64,000 nucleotides of DNA, taken from assembly GCF_014697425.1 (NCBI RefSeq), contig NZ_JACJRU010000006.1, positions 62,001 to 126,000 of the forward strand, written 5' to 3'. A program made the position numbers and the translations under genes. The stretch comes from Nostoc sp. FACHB-110. Lineage in GTDB: Bacteria; Cyanobacteriota; Cyanobacteriia; Cyanobacteriales; Nostocaceae. Positions 19,074 to 30,217 of the stretch are shown one piece after another. The stretch's first letter is position 1. Every line of letters starts with the position of its first letter. Below the pieces are notes generated by a model. It had not been told where the DNA came from. It saw nothing but the letters and a program-made list of their open reading frames with translations, and ran no database searches.

Positions 19074-19474
19074 AGTTTATTATTAAATTGATCTGTCCTT
19101 AGCTACGTCCGCCTACGGTAGAAGAGTAGGTTTAAAACCATACCTAGCATTCGCCAAGGGAATTTTTACTTTGGGCAGTTACGAGCTTTATTATAAGGTC
19201 GATTTGTATTAGTAACTTAGGAAATATATAGTACTTATATTTAATTTTTGGCAAATCTTCATATCTGGAAGCTGGACATTCCTAACCAAATTTTAGATTG
19301 ATGGACAATGCCCAGCTTATCTAAGAAAACTTACGGCTATTCTCTGGTAAGCAATCAAGTAATAGCGATCGCCCAAATTGTGCCATACTATCAATCTTGT
19401 GGCGATTTTCGGTCACAGTTTATTACATACCCAGCTAGGGTTTTTATGGGCTAAGTAATTTTGCTGATTTAACT
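19074..19474. other. Intergenic region upstream of the APC permease
   Basis: Contains a dispersed GC-rich repeat (AGCTACGTCCGCCTACGG near 19101) and one HIP1 site near 19366. No riboswitch or RNA gene was recognised. Confidence 0.45.
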
Positions 19475-20260
19475 TTAAGATATATCGGCATTCTGTTGAC
19501 GAACCTCTGGCAGTCTCCACCAAGGAACCTGTGGATATTCATGATGTTCTTGGTGGTAGATAAAATGATACGAAGTGAGAAAAGACAAAAAAACCGGAAG
19601 TGCAACACTTTGAGCGCGATGAGGATTAGTGTAACCTTCCTTTGGTTCTTTATGTGTTAAGTATGTTCCAAAATAAAATAACTGAATTGAGCTTAGAAGT
19701 GAAGGCAAACACCAAAATAAAATCAAATTTACTGGAGATAAGTGTAGGATAAAACGCAAAAAATTAAAAATCAGTGTCCAGCCTAATAATTGTTTCCAAG
19801 TGCCGTAGTTGCACATAAAATGAAAATACCAAGCCCAAAAACTTTTGTGTTCACCATCATGAAAATCTGGGTCTTTTTGACTCCCTGGATATTTATGATG
19901 TCGCCAATGCTTCTGCACTAAGTCTTGATAAGGAAAAAGACCATATAAAGCTACACATATTGCCCCAATCAAATTATTAATCTTAGGATGTTTGGAGAAA
20001 ACTAACCCATGCATAGCATCGTGGGCAGTAATAAATAAACCTGCGTATAAAAACGTTTGCCAAATTATCCCAAGTCCTATCCAGCAAAAATTAACTTTAT
20101 CTATATCTACTAGCAATAAAAAAATTAAACTAATAGTCCATGTTCCTAAAATAATACCAGCAATTAATAATCCTAGAGCAAATATATTTTGTTCGCTAGT
20201 GAGCATCTTGAGATAATCCAAATTTTTGTCTGCTGCTGATGTTGATTTTGCTTGGGTCAC
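19475..20260 (-). CDS. crtW: Beta-carotene ketolase, CrtW type
   Basis: Membrane di-iron oxygenase of 261 residues that adds 4-keto groups to beta-carotene, giving echinenone or canthaxanthin. The histidine clusters typical of CrtW are present: HDAMHG, HWRHHKYPG, and HQEHHEYPQVPWWRLPE near the C-terminus. Four hydrophobic stretches are visible. The alternative of a general fatty-acid desaturase is unlikely because the C-terminal PWWRLPEVR ending is ketolase-like. It is transcribed alone; a carotenoid cleavage-type gene lies 1.6 kb away in the same direction, separated by an esterase gene on the other strand. Confidence 0.92.
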   Translation of the reverse strand: MTQAKSTSAADKNLDYLKMLTSEQNIFALGLLIAGIILGTWTISLIFLLLVDIDKVNFCWIGLGIIWQTFLYAGLFITAHDAMHGLVFSKHPKINNLIGAICVALYGLFPYQDLVQKHWRHHKYPGSQKDPDFHDGEHKSFWAWYFHFMCNYGTWKQLLGWTLIFNFLRFILHLSPVNLILFWCLPSLLSSIQLFYFGTYLTHKEPKEGYTNPHRAQSVALPVFLSFLTSYHFIYHQEHHEYPQVPWWRLPEVRQQNADIS

Positions 20261-20919
20261 GCTTAAACTCCGATAAATTAAGTTAATCTTATTGGCTAAA
20301 TAACTATATATTTATTTAATGTTTTTACAGTAATTACCGCAAATTATATCTTAATTTATTTAGATAGCAATTATCTTAACTGGCAGCAAACAATAAATAG
20401 GAGAGCCGTTTGCTCATCATTTATTTAATAACATAGTATCATCTAAAATTTGAGGACTTGTAATTTTATGATGGCATAGAGAAATCTTATTGGATTTACA
20501 AACTTATTTGTTAAAAGAGGGAACAGGAAATAGAGAAAGGGTAACAGATTTATTTGGCTATCATTTAAAACTGCTATGTTAATCAAAAATAACAGGGAAA
20601 ATCTCTATCTACAGATTAATTTTTGCTACTAACATAAAGATTAATTTAAGTACAGATATGATAAAATATAAAGCTATATATTTTTAGATAAATCGGTAAT
20701 TATTAACTGTTATATAGAAGAATTCTATTAATAGTTAGGTGATTTTATGCAAAGTAAAGTAAAAGAAATTAGCTATAGCAAAATCCACACCTAAAAGTAT
20801 TCGGTTGCTTGGTCAAGCTTTTTAGTCAGGTTGTTAACCTAGAGAAGCAATGAATTATCTATGCAAGCATGAGCAAAAATCATAACCCTTAGTTTATAGA
20901 TTTTTTAGCGAAAAATTTC
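20261..20919. other. AT-rich intergenic region between crtW and the esterase gene
   Basis: About 660 bases between divergent genes. It is very AT-rich and has only a few tiny frames, such as a 15-codon one at 20747. No supported gene or RNA was seen. Confidence 0.45.
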
Positions 20920-21816
20920 ATGACGATAAAAAACTGGTTTTTAACAGCAAGACTAGCGTTTTTAGTTTTAATTATGGTTTTACTCACAAATTCTCTTGGT
21001 CGTACTCAACCTATTACCCAACTCTATGTGTTTGGAGATAGTCTATCGGATGCAGGAATGGTATTTCAGTCAACAGGAGGAATGTATCCGCCTAGTTCAA
21101 CATATTTTCAGGGACGTTACTCAAATGGTCGTGTTTGGATTGAGTATCTAGCCGATCGCCTGCATTTAAACAGCAAGCAAACCAACAATTTTGCCTATGG
21201 GGGCGCAACTACTGGCAATTTGAGCAGTAGTTATGTACCTAGCTTGCTCACGCAAGTCCAATCATTTACCCAGACACATCAAAAGGCAAACCAGAATGCT
21301 TTATATGTAGTGTGGGCAGGGGCAAATGATTATTTGCAAGGGGTAAATAATTCTACATATCCAGTGGAGAATGTGACAACAGCGATCGCATCTTTGACTA
21401 ATGTTGGTGCAAAAAAAATACTGGTGGGGAACTTACCAGACTTAGGCAAACTACCCGCAACCAGTACAAACAATAATGCTGTGCAACTTAGTGCTTTAAC
21501 TCAAACCCACAACCAAAGCTTGCGGCGCTCGCTTAAAGTACTAACTCAACAGCATTCTGATTTGGAGATTGTTACACTAGATGCCCATAAACTTTATCAA
21601 GAGGCAATTAATCATCCCTCTGCTTTTGGTTTGAGCAATGTTACGAGTGCTTGTCTGGCAAGTTCTCAAGCTGCTTGCAGCAACCCAGATAAATTTTTAT
21701 TTTGGGATGGCATTCATCCCACAACTACCGCCCACCAAATCATTGCAGATACAGCCTTTGCTGCACTTACAGAAGCAGGAATTATTCAACGTCCCGAAAT
21801 TAGCCATCAAGGTTAG
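20920..21816 (+). CDS. Secreted SGNH/GDSL-family esterase or lipase
   Basis: An exported hydrolase of 298 residues. The N-terminus has a signal peptide (hydrophobic LAFLVLIMVLLTNSLG). The GDSL block with the nucleophilic serine is FGDSLSDAG (about residue 39), block III is GANDY (about 139), and the catalytic Asp-x-x-His is DGIHPT near residue 265. Spacing fits the plant-type GDSL lipase/thermolabile hemolysin-like family. The natural substrate cannot be set, but lipid or polysaccharide esters outside the cell are likely. It is convergent with the carotenoid oxygenase gene, with 13 bases between stops. Confidence 0.92.
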   Translation: MTIKNWFLTARLAFLVLIMVLLTNSLGRTQPITQLYVFGDSLSDAGMVFQSTGGMYPPSSTYFQGRYSNGRVWIEYLADRLHLNSKQTNNFAYGGATTGNLSSSYVPSLLTQVQSFTQTHQKANQNALYVVWAGANDYLQGVNNSTYPVENVTTAIASLTNVGAKKILVGNLPDLGKLPATSTNNNAVQLSALTQTHNQSLRRSLKVLTQQHSDLEIVTLDAHKLYQEAINHPSAFGLSNVTSACLASSQAACSNPDKFLFWDGIHPTTTAHQIIADTAFAALTEAGIIQRPEISHQG

Positions 21817-21829
21817 TTGGTGAAAAACC

Positions 21830-23266
21830 CTAGGCCCTGGCTTTCCACATTCCATGAAAGCTATGGGGAACGACACTAGGCAATGCTAGTTGACAAACTG
21901 GTTCTGCATCTAAGCGATCGCTATCAAAGATCCAAACTTCGCTACTATGACAATTGCCATCATAAACAACAGTTAGCACCCAACTTTGCTGATGATTTAA
22001 GGCATCTTGAACAGTTAGAGATTCACAAGGATAACGATTTTCGCCTAGGTTTGCTTCCGTGAGCGTTTGACTTTGATGATCAAAGCGGGCGATCGTGTTT
22101 AATAATTCTTGGCTAATGTCTGTTCCTTCACGGAATAAACACATATAGGTGTAGCGCGAGATTTGTCCCACATTCTGCGGTGGAACATTAGGAAATTCAC
22201 CAGTCCTATCTAACAAAGTTTCAATTGTTTTTACTTTGCCAGTTTGGGGTTGTAATACTAACCGCGTCAATGTATTTTTAGCGATGTTGTGAGTTTCTCC
22301 GGTGGCAACTTCTTTGAGATATTGGTTGGTTTGAAAGTCGGCATAGCGAGTAAAATCTACAATCACTGCACCATGATCATCGACATAAGCATTGGCAAAA
22401 TGCCATTGAAACCAAGCCTCAGTTTCTTGGCGACTGACCAAAGATAGATTTTCGCGGTCAATTACCAAAATTTGAGTCCCGAGATCAGGTTGCCACTTGA
22501 GCGAATCGCTGTAGCTGCTGGTTCCCATAATTATCGGCAAAATATCTAACCGCACTGCTGGAATAAAAAAGACAAGATACTTTCCTGCTAAAACAAAATC
22601 ATGAATTAAGGGAATACCTGCTAGTTGAAACTGGGATTTTTGAATAATTCGGCCAGTCCAGTCACTTTTATAAATATTTAGTGTTGCATTTAATCCCAGA
22701 CTGAGACCAAAGTTAAAAATTTCTTTGGTCTGAGCATCAATTTTTGGGTGAGCAGAATAAAACCATCCTGTCTTTAAACCACCCAAATTATCTAAACCTT
22801 GAGTTTCTAATGTTTCTAAATCTAGCGAATGAGGATGGCCACCTTCCCAAAGTGCTAATAGTTTATCGGGTAATGCTAATACCGAAGTATTAGCAGTATT
22901 TTTTGTGAGTTTTTGCCATTTCTGCCAAATCAGCCCTGGTGCAGTTGTGCCATAGTTACCATAAAGCAATTTACCTGCTGTAGTTTCTTGTTGATAACCC
23001 GCAGTCTGTACGTAGCGATAAATGCCTGTAGCTCCTGCATCATGAAAATTGACCGCGAGAATTGCTCCATCGCCGTCAAACCAATGTCCCATTTGAGTAT
23101 TACCGCGTTTTAACCGTGCCGGGCCATTACGGTAGAGTGTGCCGCGTAAACCTGCCGGGATTTTGCCAGAGAGAATTGGCAGTGGCGTGAGGGGAAATTC
23201 TGTTGCAGGTTGAGATATTGCACCTGCCCAGGCTTTTTTTGCTGGTTTTTTATTCATTGTTTGCAT
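21830..23266 (-). CDS. Carotenoid oxygenase (apocarotenoid 15,15'-oxygenase type)
   Basis: A non-haem iron dioxygenase of 478 residues that cleaves a carotenoid or apocarotenoid double bond. The four iron-ligating histidines of the family are visible in YSAHPKID, PLIHDFVL, WHFANAY and the near-terminal VPHSFHGMW. The N-terminal GTLYRNGPARLKRG and HWFDGDGAI blocks are also diagnostic. It resembles the Synechocystis ACO/retinal-forming enzymes more than NCED, but substrate and cleavage site are inference. A second ATG three codons later is equally possible. It is convergent with the esterase gene and downstream of the hsp20 remnant. Confidence 0.93.
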   Translation of the reverse strand: MQTMNKKPAKKAWAGAISQPATEFPLTPLPILSGKIPAGLRGTLYRNGPARLKRGNTQMGHWFDGDGAILAVNFHDAGATGIYRYVQTAGYQQETTAGKLLYGNYGTTAPGLIWQKWQKLTKNTANTSVLALPDKLLALWEGGHPHSLDLETLETQGLDNLGGLKTGWFYSAHPKIDAQTKEIFNFGLSLGLNATLNIYKSDWTGRIIQKSQFQLAGIPLIHDFVLAGKYLVFFIPAVRLDILPIIMGTSSYSDSLKWQPDLGTQILVIDRENLSLVSRQETEAWFQWHFANAYVDDHGAVIVDFTRYADFQTNQYLKEVATGETHNIAKNTLTRLVLQPQTGKVKTIETLLDRTGEFPNVPPQNVGQISRYTYMCLFREGTDISQELLNTIARFDHQSQTLTEANLGENRYPCESLTVQDALNHQQSWVLTVVYDGNCHSSEVWIFDSDRLDAEPVCQLALPSVVPHSFHGMWKARA

Positions 23267-23368
23267 AATAAATTACTATAGCAATCCTGGATGATTTATC
23301 AAATATTGGAGTAGCTAAAAAATGACAATTTAACTGATATACATTGAGTCCTTTTTATATAGATGTGA

Positions 23369-23724
23369 TTATTTCTAAAGGTAGTTGCTGTCATAAATGC
23401 AGAAAAAGGGATTATTCGCTCAATACGGTTCAGTTAAGAGAATAGTAGGTTGGGTGTAGCGATAGCGTAACCCAACAAAGTATGCGTGAATGTTGGGTTC
23501 CGTTCCTCCACCCAACCTACACCAGTCTAAGTTGTTGCCTTAACTGAACTGTATTGATTATTCGCTCGGAATTCCGTTATGGCAGATTTCCAAGAATAAT
23601 TCCATTACCTTCTTTAGTCCAAAATGATAAAGTTCAAGCTGAATATAAAGATGGTATTCTCCGCTTAAATTTGCCTAAATCGGAAGCGGAAAAACAAAAA
23701 GTTGTCAAGGTTAATATCGGTTAA
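23369..23724 (+). pseudogene. hsp20 remnant interrupted by a MITE-like element
   Basis: The frame from 23564 (SEFRYGRF, then IIPLPSLVQNDKVQAEYKDG and ILRLNLPKSEAEKQKVVKVNIG, stop at 23722-23724) is the C-terminal half of an alpha-crystallin/Hsp20 protein. On the other side of a 136-bp insert, 23399-23420 reads AEKGIIR in the matching frame. Removing the insert and one copy of its 10-bp duplication joins them as AEKGIIRSEFRYG, which fits the family. The N-terminal half is gone: a TGA lies in frame at 23366. The gene is therefore dead, and was hit by the repeat before or during decay. Confidence 0.85.
23411..23566. mobile_element. MITE-like element with 10-bp target duplication
   Basis: The element spans 23421-23556 (136 bp). 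Its ends, CAATACGGTTCAGTTAAG and the reverse complement CAATACAGTTCAGTTAAG, differ at one base. It is flanked by identical ATTATTCGCT copies at 23411-23420 and 23557-23566. It encodes nothing. An inner inverted repeat, GTAGGTTGGGTG (23445-23456) with CACCCAACCTAC (23509-23520), is shared with the element at 38705-38927. The terminal repeats plus duplication show transposition, with the transposase supplied elsewhere. Confidence 0.9.
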
Positions 23725-24131
23725 TTTACATTTGCACCTAGCCCAAGCAAATGTTTTAGAGAAATGGCATAAAAACTTAAAGTATGGGAATTTCATTATT
23801 GCCTATTGCCCGCTCTTGAATTTTATTTTCATGGAAAACTATCACAGATTTTGTTTATTCCTGATGGCAGCGTAAATTTAAATCTCCGGGTAGATAAGCG
23901 ATCGCATACTCAAATACAACAATAAACTATGTAGTGTTGTTCTTCTGCTCACTCTAGGTAGATGCAATGTGTTATTCCAGTAGTAAAATCTAGAAAAACT
24001 AGAAGTCAGCCGATTTGTGCATTACGACAGTTGACCTCTGGGCTATTAACTGTATTTATCTTTGATTCATTAGCGATCGCGTTTACCAAAACAGTATTAC
24101 AGTTAGACTTTGTAATAGTGGAGCGGACACA

Positions 24132-27100
24132 GTGAATCATTCAATGCCGCCACACAGTTTTGAGGATGTCTTTGCGGACGGTGGAGAAATGGGATTGCTG
24201 ATGCGATCTCTTGACTGGTCACAAACGCTCTTAGGGCCAGTATCAACATGGGCGCAAAGTTTAAAAACGGCAATCAGTATTATTTTAAATTCTCGTTACC
24301 CAATGTTTATTTGGTGGGGTAAAGAATATGCTAATCTCTACAACGATGCTTACCGTCCAATTCTTGGTGCAAGTAAACATCCGCAATATTTAGGGCAGTC
24401 AGCCAAAGATTGCTGGGCTGAAGTCTGGGATGTTGTCGGGCCGTTAGCTGATAGTGTTTTGAATACAGGTCAGCCTACTTGGTCAGATAATCTGCGACTG
24501 TTGATGGATCGTTCAGGCTATCTTGAAGAAACCTATTTTACTTTTTCCTACAGTCCGATTCGAGATGAAACAGGCGGTGTAGGTGGAGTTTTTTGTGCAG
24601 TCATTGAAACTACCGAAAGAGTAATTGGTGAGCGTCGTCTCCGCACCCTTAGAGAACTCGCCGCCAATACAGCTGCTACTCAAACAGTTACAGCAGCTTA
24701 CAGTATAGTGGCAGATACCTTAGCCCAAAATTTGACAGATATACCGTTTGCTTTACTTTATCAAATAGAATCAGCAGGCACACAAGCGCGTTTAGTAGGG
24801 GGAACTGGGATTACAGCAGGAACTTCTGTAACGCCTGAACAAGTTGATTTGACCCAAGAAAATTCTCCTTGGCAGCTGATAGAAGTTAAGCAAAGCAAGC
24901 AAGCTAAGATGATTGAGAGTTTGCTACCAGAAATCGGCATAAATTCGGCATCATCGGCGTTAGTTATTCCTATTGCCCAATCAGGCAAGCCAGAATTAGC
25001 CTGTATAGCTGTACTAGGCATCAGTCGGCAACGGGCATTTAATGATGAATACCAGGGATTTTTTGATTTAGTCGTCAGTAATATTACCACAGCGATCGCT
25101 AATGCTGAGGCCTATGAAGTAGAACGCCAACGCGCCGAGACATTAGCCGAATTAGATAGAGCAAAAACAATATTTTTTAGCAATATTAGCCATGAGTTTC
25201 GTACACCCATCACACTCATGCTAGAGACAAGTGCCACTTATATAGCAGAAGCCTTACGTTGGCTACCAACCGCAGGAAATAGGGCTGGGGGAACAGAAAA
25301 CAGAGAAAATCAGCCTCACCTCCAGCATCTAGCTTCTGGCTTTTCTTCTGGTCGCATTCTTCTTGTAGACGATAATGCAGATATGCGCGAATATGTGCAG
25401 CGTCTGTTAAGTCTACATTATCAAGAAGTGATTGCCGTAGAAGATGGTATTGCCGCTTTGGCTACTATTCGCCACACAATGCCAGATATCGTGATTACAG
25501 ATATTATGATGCCCAGACTAGATGGTTTTGGCTTGGTAAAAGAGCTAAGGGCAGATCCTCAGACAAAAACTTTGCCAATTATTTTGGTTTCTGCGCGTGC
25601 GGAAGAAGAATCTTGTGTGGCTGGTTTGGCAACTGGAGCAGATGATTATTTAATTAAACCCTTTTCGGCGCGTGAACTATTAGCTCGCGTTGACGCTAAT
25701 CTCAAAATGTCCCAAATTCGGCAAGAAGTTGCCCGTTATGAGCAGAGATTACGCTATGAAGCTGAGGCAGCCCGTAATCAAGTTATTACAATTCTCGAAA
25801 GCATTACTGATGCTTTTGCCGCCTTTGACCGAGAATGGCGTTATACCTACGTTAACGAACAAGCTACCCAACTGCTACAAAAAACCCGCGAACAGTTATT
25901 GGGTAAACATCTTTGGCAGGAAATATTTCCTGAAGTGAAAGAACAACTGGTTTATCGAGAATTTCACCGTGCTGTTAACGAACAAGTTGCAGTTGTTTTA
26001 GAAGAGTTTATTGAAACTTTAGGTAAATGGCTGGAAATCCATGCTTATCCTTCACCTGATGGGCTAGCTGTTTATTTTCGAGATATCACAGCCCGGAAAA
26101 ACGCAGAATTAGGATTACGGGAGAGTGAAGAAAAGTTTCGGAATATTGTCCAAACAGCCAACGAAGGTGTGTGGTTAATTAATCACCATGCTCAAACACT
26201 CTACGTCAACGAGCAAATGTCAACTATGCTTGGCTATTCTGCCAGAGAAATGATTGGTAAGCCGGTATTGGATTTTTGTTTTCCGGAAGATATTACTTTA
26301 GTCAATCAAAATATTCAAAAAAATTTGGATGGTAATGTTGACCAATTTGATTTTCGCTTGCGTCGGCGCAATGGTCAAGAATTACTCTTGTTAGCTTGTA
26401 CCAGCCCAATGCGAGATGGACAAGGAAAGATTATTGGCGCACTGGGAATGTTTACAAATGTTACAGACCGCAAACGGGCTAATTTAGCATTACGTCAAAA
26501 CGAAGAACGCTATCGTTCTTTAGTTGCGGCAACATCAGCAGTAGTATGGATGACAAATGCTCTAGGTGCTGTTGTCGATTTACAACCATCTTGGGAAGAA
26601 TATACAGGGCAAACCTGGAATAAGTATGCTGGCTGGGGTTGGTTGCAAATGATCCATCCAGATGATCAAGAGCGTGTAGAATTACGCTGGCAACAAACAT
26701 TAGCTGAAAAAACACTCTACGAAATAGAAGCACGGTTGTGGCATCATGCCACTGGTGAATATCGTTATATTATTGCGCGTGCAGTTCCGGTGTTAAATGC
26801 AGATGGTTCAGTCAGAGAATGGATTGGTACAAATACAGATATACACGAACGCAAACAATTTGAAGAAGAACGCAATAGTTTACTTGCTCGTGAACAAGCA
26901 GCCCGCGCCCAAGCAGAAGAAGCTAACCGCGTTAAGGATGAATTTTTAGCTATTTTGTCTCACGAATTACGTTCACCGCTCAACCCTATTTTAGGTTGGT
27001 CAAGATTACTGCAAACTCAAAAATTAAGCCCCGATAAAACTGCGGAAGCTTTGGCTACTATTGAACGCAATGCTAAATTGCAAACACAATTAATTGACGA

Positions 27101-28043
27101 TTTATTAGATGTTTCGCGCATCCTAAGCGGAAAACTCAACTTAAATATTACACCAGTTGATTTATCTTTTATTATTGAGTCGGCAATCGAAACAATGCAA
27201 ACTGCGGCTGTTGCCAAGTCAATTGTGATCAAAACTCAATTAGACTTCGTTGGCAAAGTTGCAGGTGACTCAGCAAGGTTACAGCAGATAGTTTGGAATT
27301 TACTTTCTAATGCGATTAAGTTTACCTCAGAGTATGGGCAAGTTTCGATCAAATTACAACAGGTTAGCAAATACGCGCAAATTACTGTGAGTGATACAGG
27401 TAAAGGTATCGAGCCAGAGTTTTTACCATTTGTTTTTGATTATTTTCGTCAAGCTGATGCTTCTATTACACGTAAATTTGGCGGCTTGGGATTAGGACTA
27501 GCGATCGTGCGACACTTAATAGAATTACATGGTGGTACAGTCACGGCTACCAGTCCAGGTGAAGGACTAGGGGCAACTTTTACCGTCATGTTGCCATTGT
27601 TGCCTGACCAATCACAAAATCAGCCAGAGAATCAATCTAGCAACTCGGTATTAGATTTAAGCGGAGTGCGCGTTTTAGTTGTGGAAGATGATACTGACTC
27701 GCGCGAATTTTTAGTTTTTGTTCTAGAACAGTATGGTGCAACAGTCATCGCCACAGCCAACGCCGCCGCCGGATTTGAAATATTGCCACAATTTCAGCCA
27801 GATGTGTTGATTAGTGATATTGGGATGCCTGTTGAAGATGGCTATAGTTTAATTCGCAGAATTCGCGCTTGGGAAACAACACAAGCAAAAAAAATTCCCG
27901 CGATCGCTCTTACTGCTTATGCTAAACATGAAGATAGCCAACAAGCATTAGCCGCAGGCTTTCAAAAACACCTAGCTAAACCTGTTGAGCCTGCGGTGTT
28001 AGCAACAGCAGTGGCTAGTATACTATCGGTATCATGGCATTAA
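24132..28043 (+). CDS. Hybrid sensor histidine kinase with internally deleted first kinase module
   Basis: A 1303-residue cytoplasmic signalling protein. Domains in order: PAS-like (about 25-165), GAF (180-330), an orphan H-box (NISHEFRTP, H354), receiver 1 (408-525, D457), three PAS domains (about 545-920), HisKA (SHELRSP, H944), HATPase_c (N-box NLLSNAIKF, G-box GLGLGLAIV) and receiver 2 (D1229). Between H354 and receiver 1, the rest of the dimerisation domain and the whole first ATPase are missing: ITLMLE runs directly into TSATYIAEALRWLP, which in related proteins follows the ATPase. The start is GTG at 24132 or ATG at 24144. No membrane span was seen. The input is unknown. Confidence 0.93.
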   Translation: MNHSMPPHSFEDVFADGGEMGLLMRSLDWSQTLLGPVSTWAQSLKTAISIILNSRYPMFIWWGKEYANLYNDAYRPILGASKHPQYLGQSAKDCWAEVWDVVGPLADSVLNTGQPTWSDNLRLLMDRSGYLEETYFTFSYSPIRDETGGVGGVFCAVIETTERVIGERRLRTLRELAANTAATQTVTAAYSIVADTLAQNLTDIPFALLYQIESAGTQARLVGGTGITAGTSVTPEQVDLTQENSPWQLIEVKQSKQAKMIESLLPEIGINSASSALVIPIAQSGKPELACIAVLGISRQRAFNDEYQGFFDLVVSNITTAIANAEAYEVERQRAETLAELDRAKTIFFSNISHEFRTPITLMLETSATYIAEALRWLPTAGNRAGGTENRENQPHLQHLASGFSSGRILLVDDNADMREYVQRLLSLHYQEVIAVEDGIAALATIRHTMPDIVITDIMMPRLDGFGLVKELRADPQTKTLPIILVSARAEEESCVAGLATGADDYLIKPFSARELLARVDANLKMSQIRQEVARYEQRLRYEAEAARNQVITILESITDAFAAFDREWRYTYVNEQATQLLQKTREQLLGKHLWQEIFPEVKEQLVYREFHRAVNEQVAVVLEEFIETLGKWLEIHAYPSPDGLAVYFRDITARKNAELGLRESEEKFRNIVQTANEGVWLINHHAQTLYVNEQMSTMLGYSAREMIGKPVLDFCFPEDITLVNQNIQKNLDGNVDQFDFRLRRRNGQELLLLACTSPMRDGQGKIIGALGMFTNVTDRKRANLALRQNEERYRSLVAATSAVVWMTNALGAVVDLQPSWEEYTGQTWNKYAGWGWLQMIHPDDQERVELRWQQTLAEKTLYEIEARLWHHATGEYRYIIARAVPVLNADGSVREWIGTNTDIHERKQFEEERNSLLAREQAARAQAEEANRVKDEFLAILSHELRSPLNPILGWSRLLQTQKLSPDKTAEALATIERNAKLQTQLIDDLLDVSRILSGKLNLNITPVDLSFIIESAIETMQTAAVAKSIVIKTQLDFVGKVAGDSARLQQIVWNLLSNAIKFTSEYGQVSIKLQQVSKYAQITVSDTGKGIEPEFLPFVFDYFRQADASITRKFGGLGLGLAIVRHLIELHGGTVTATSPGEGLGATFTVMLPLLPDQSQNQPENQSSNSVLDLSGVRVLVVEDDTDSREFLVFVLEQYGATVIATANAAAGFEILPQFQPDVLISDIGMPVEDGYSLIRRIRAWETTQAKKIPAIALTAYAKHEDSQQALAAGFQKHLAKPVEPAVLATAVASILSVSWH

Positions 28044-28082
28044 GCAATTAGCGACTCTGATTCTGAAAATATAGAAATTGAC

Positions 28083-28121
28083 AAAAAAACAGCCGCCCCC
28101 TTACAGAAGCAGCTGTTTTTT
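28083..28121. terminator. Bidirectional terminator between the sensor kinase and groEL
   Basis: AAAAAACAGC (to 28093) pairs with GCTGTTTTTT (28112-28121). The A-run and T-run on opposite sides allow termination in both directions, which fits the convergent gene arrangement. Confidence 0.75.
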
Positions 28122-28141
28122 ATTTATGTGACTACAGAGTA

Positions 28142-29812
<1,671 letters not shown>

Positions 29813-29862
29813 TCAGTTGTTTTTTGTCATTTGTCCAAGGACTTGTGACTTTTGACTTGTGA

Positions 29863-30174
29863 CTAGGAAACGATTGCTAGAATGTCTTTTTCAGAGAGCA
29901 GCACATACTCTTCAGTTCCGAGTTTCACATCTGTGCCAGCATATTTGGAGTACAGAACTTTGTCTCCAACTTTGACTTCCAACTCTTGACGGCTACCGTC
30001 ATCGTTACGTTTGCCAGCACCAAGAGCAACAACTTCCCCTACTTGGGGTTTTTCTTTGGCGGTGTCAGGCAAGTACAGACCACCTGCGGTCTTTTCTTCT
30101 GATGCGCTTACTTTGACAAAAACGCGATCGCCTAAAGGTTTAACTGTAGATACGCTTAAAGATACAGCTGCCAT
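29863..30174 (-). CDS. groES: Co-chaperonin GroES
   Basis: A 10-kDa lid of the GroEL chamber, 103 residues. The motif [11 protein letters not shown] marks the N-terminus, the mobile loop is [18 protein letters not shown] (about 27-44), and [26 protein letters not shown] is the typical ending. It is the first gene of groES-groEL. Its 5' leader holds a perfect CIRCE operator 17 bases before the start, so it is expected to be repressed by HrcA and induced by heat. The 83-base gap before groEL is made of dispersed TGTCAGTT/GTCATTTG repeats. Confidence 0.98.
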   Translation of the reverse strand: MAAVSLSVSTVKPLGDRVFVKVSASEEKTAGGLYLPDTAKEKPQVGEVVALGAGKRNDDGSRQELEVKVGDKVLYSKYAGTDVKLGTEEYVLLSEKDILAIVS

Positions 30175-30190
30175 ACAAATTTCTCCAGAG

Positions 30191-30217
30191 TTAGCACTCT
30201 CAACTCCTGAGTGCTAA
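30191..30217. promoter_or_regulatory. CIRCE operator of groESL
   Basis: TTAGCACTC at 30191-30199, nine bases, then GAGTGCTAA at 30209-30217: a perfect match to the canonical CIRCE inverted repeat bound by HrcA. It lies in the groES leader, on the minus-strand transcript. Confidence 0.97.

Noticed and set aside
24132-28043. The large hybrid kinase as two genes
   Set aside because: A single open frame runs through all domains without a stop.
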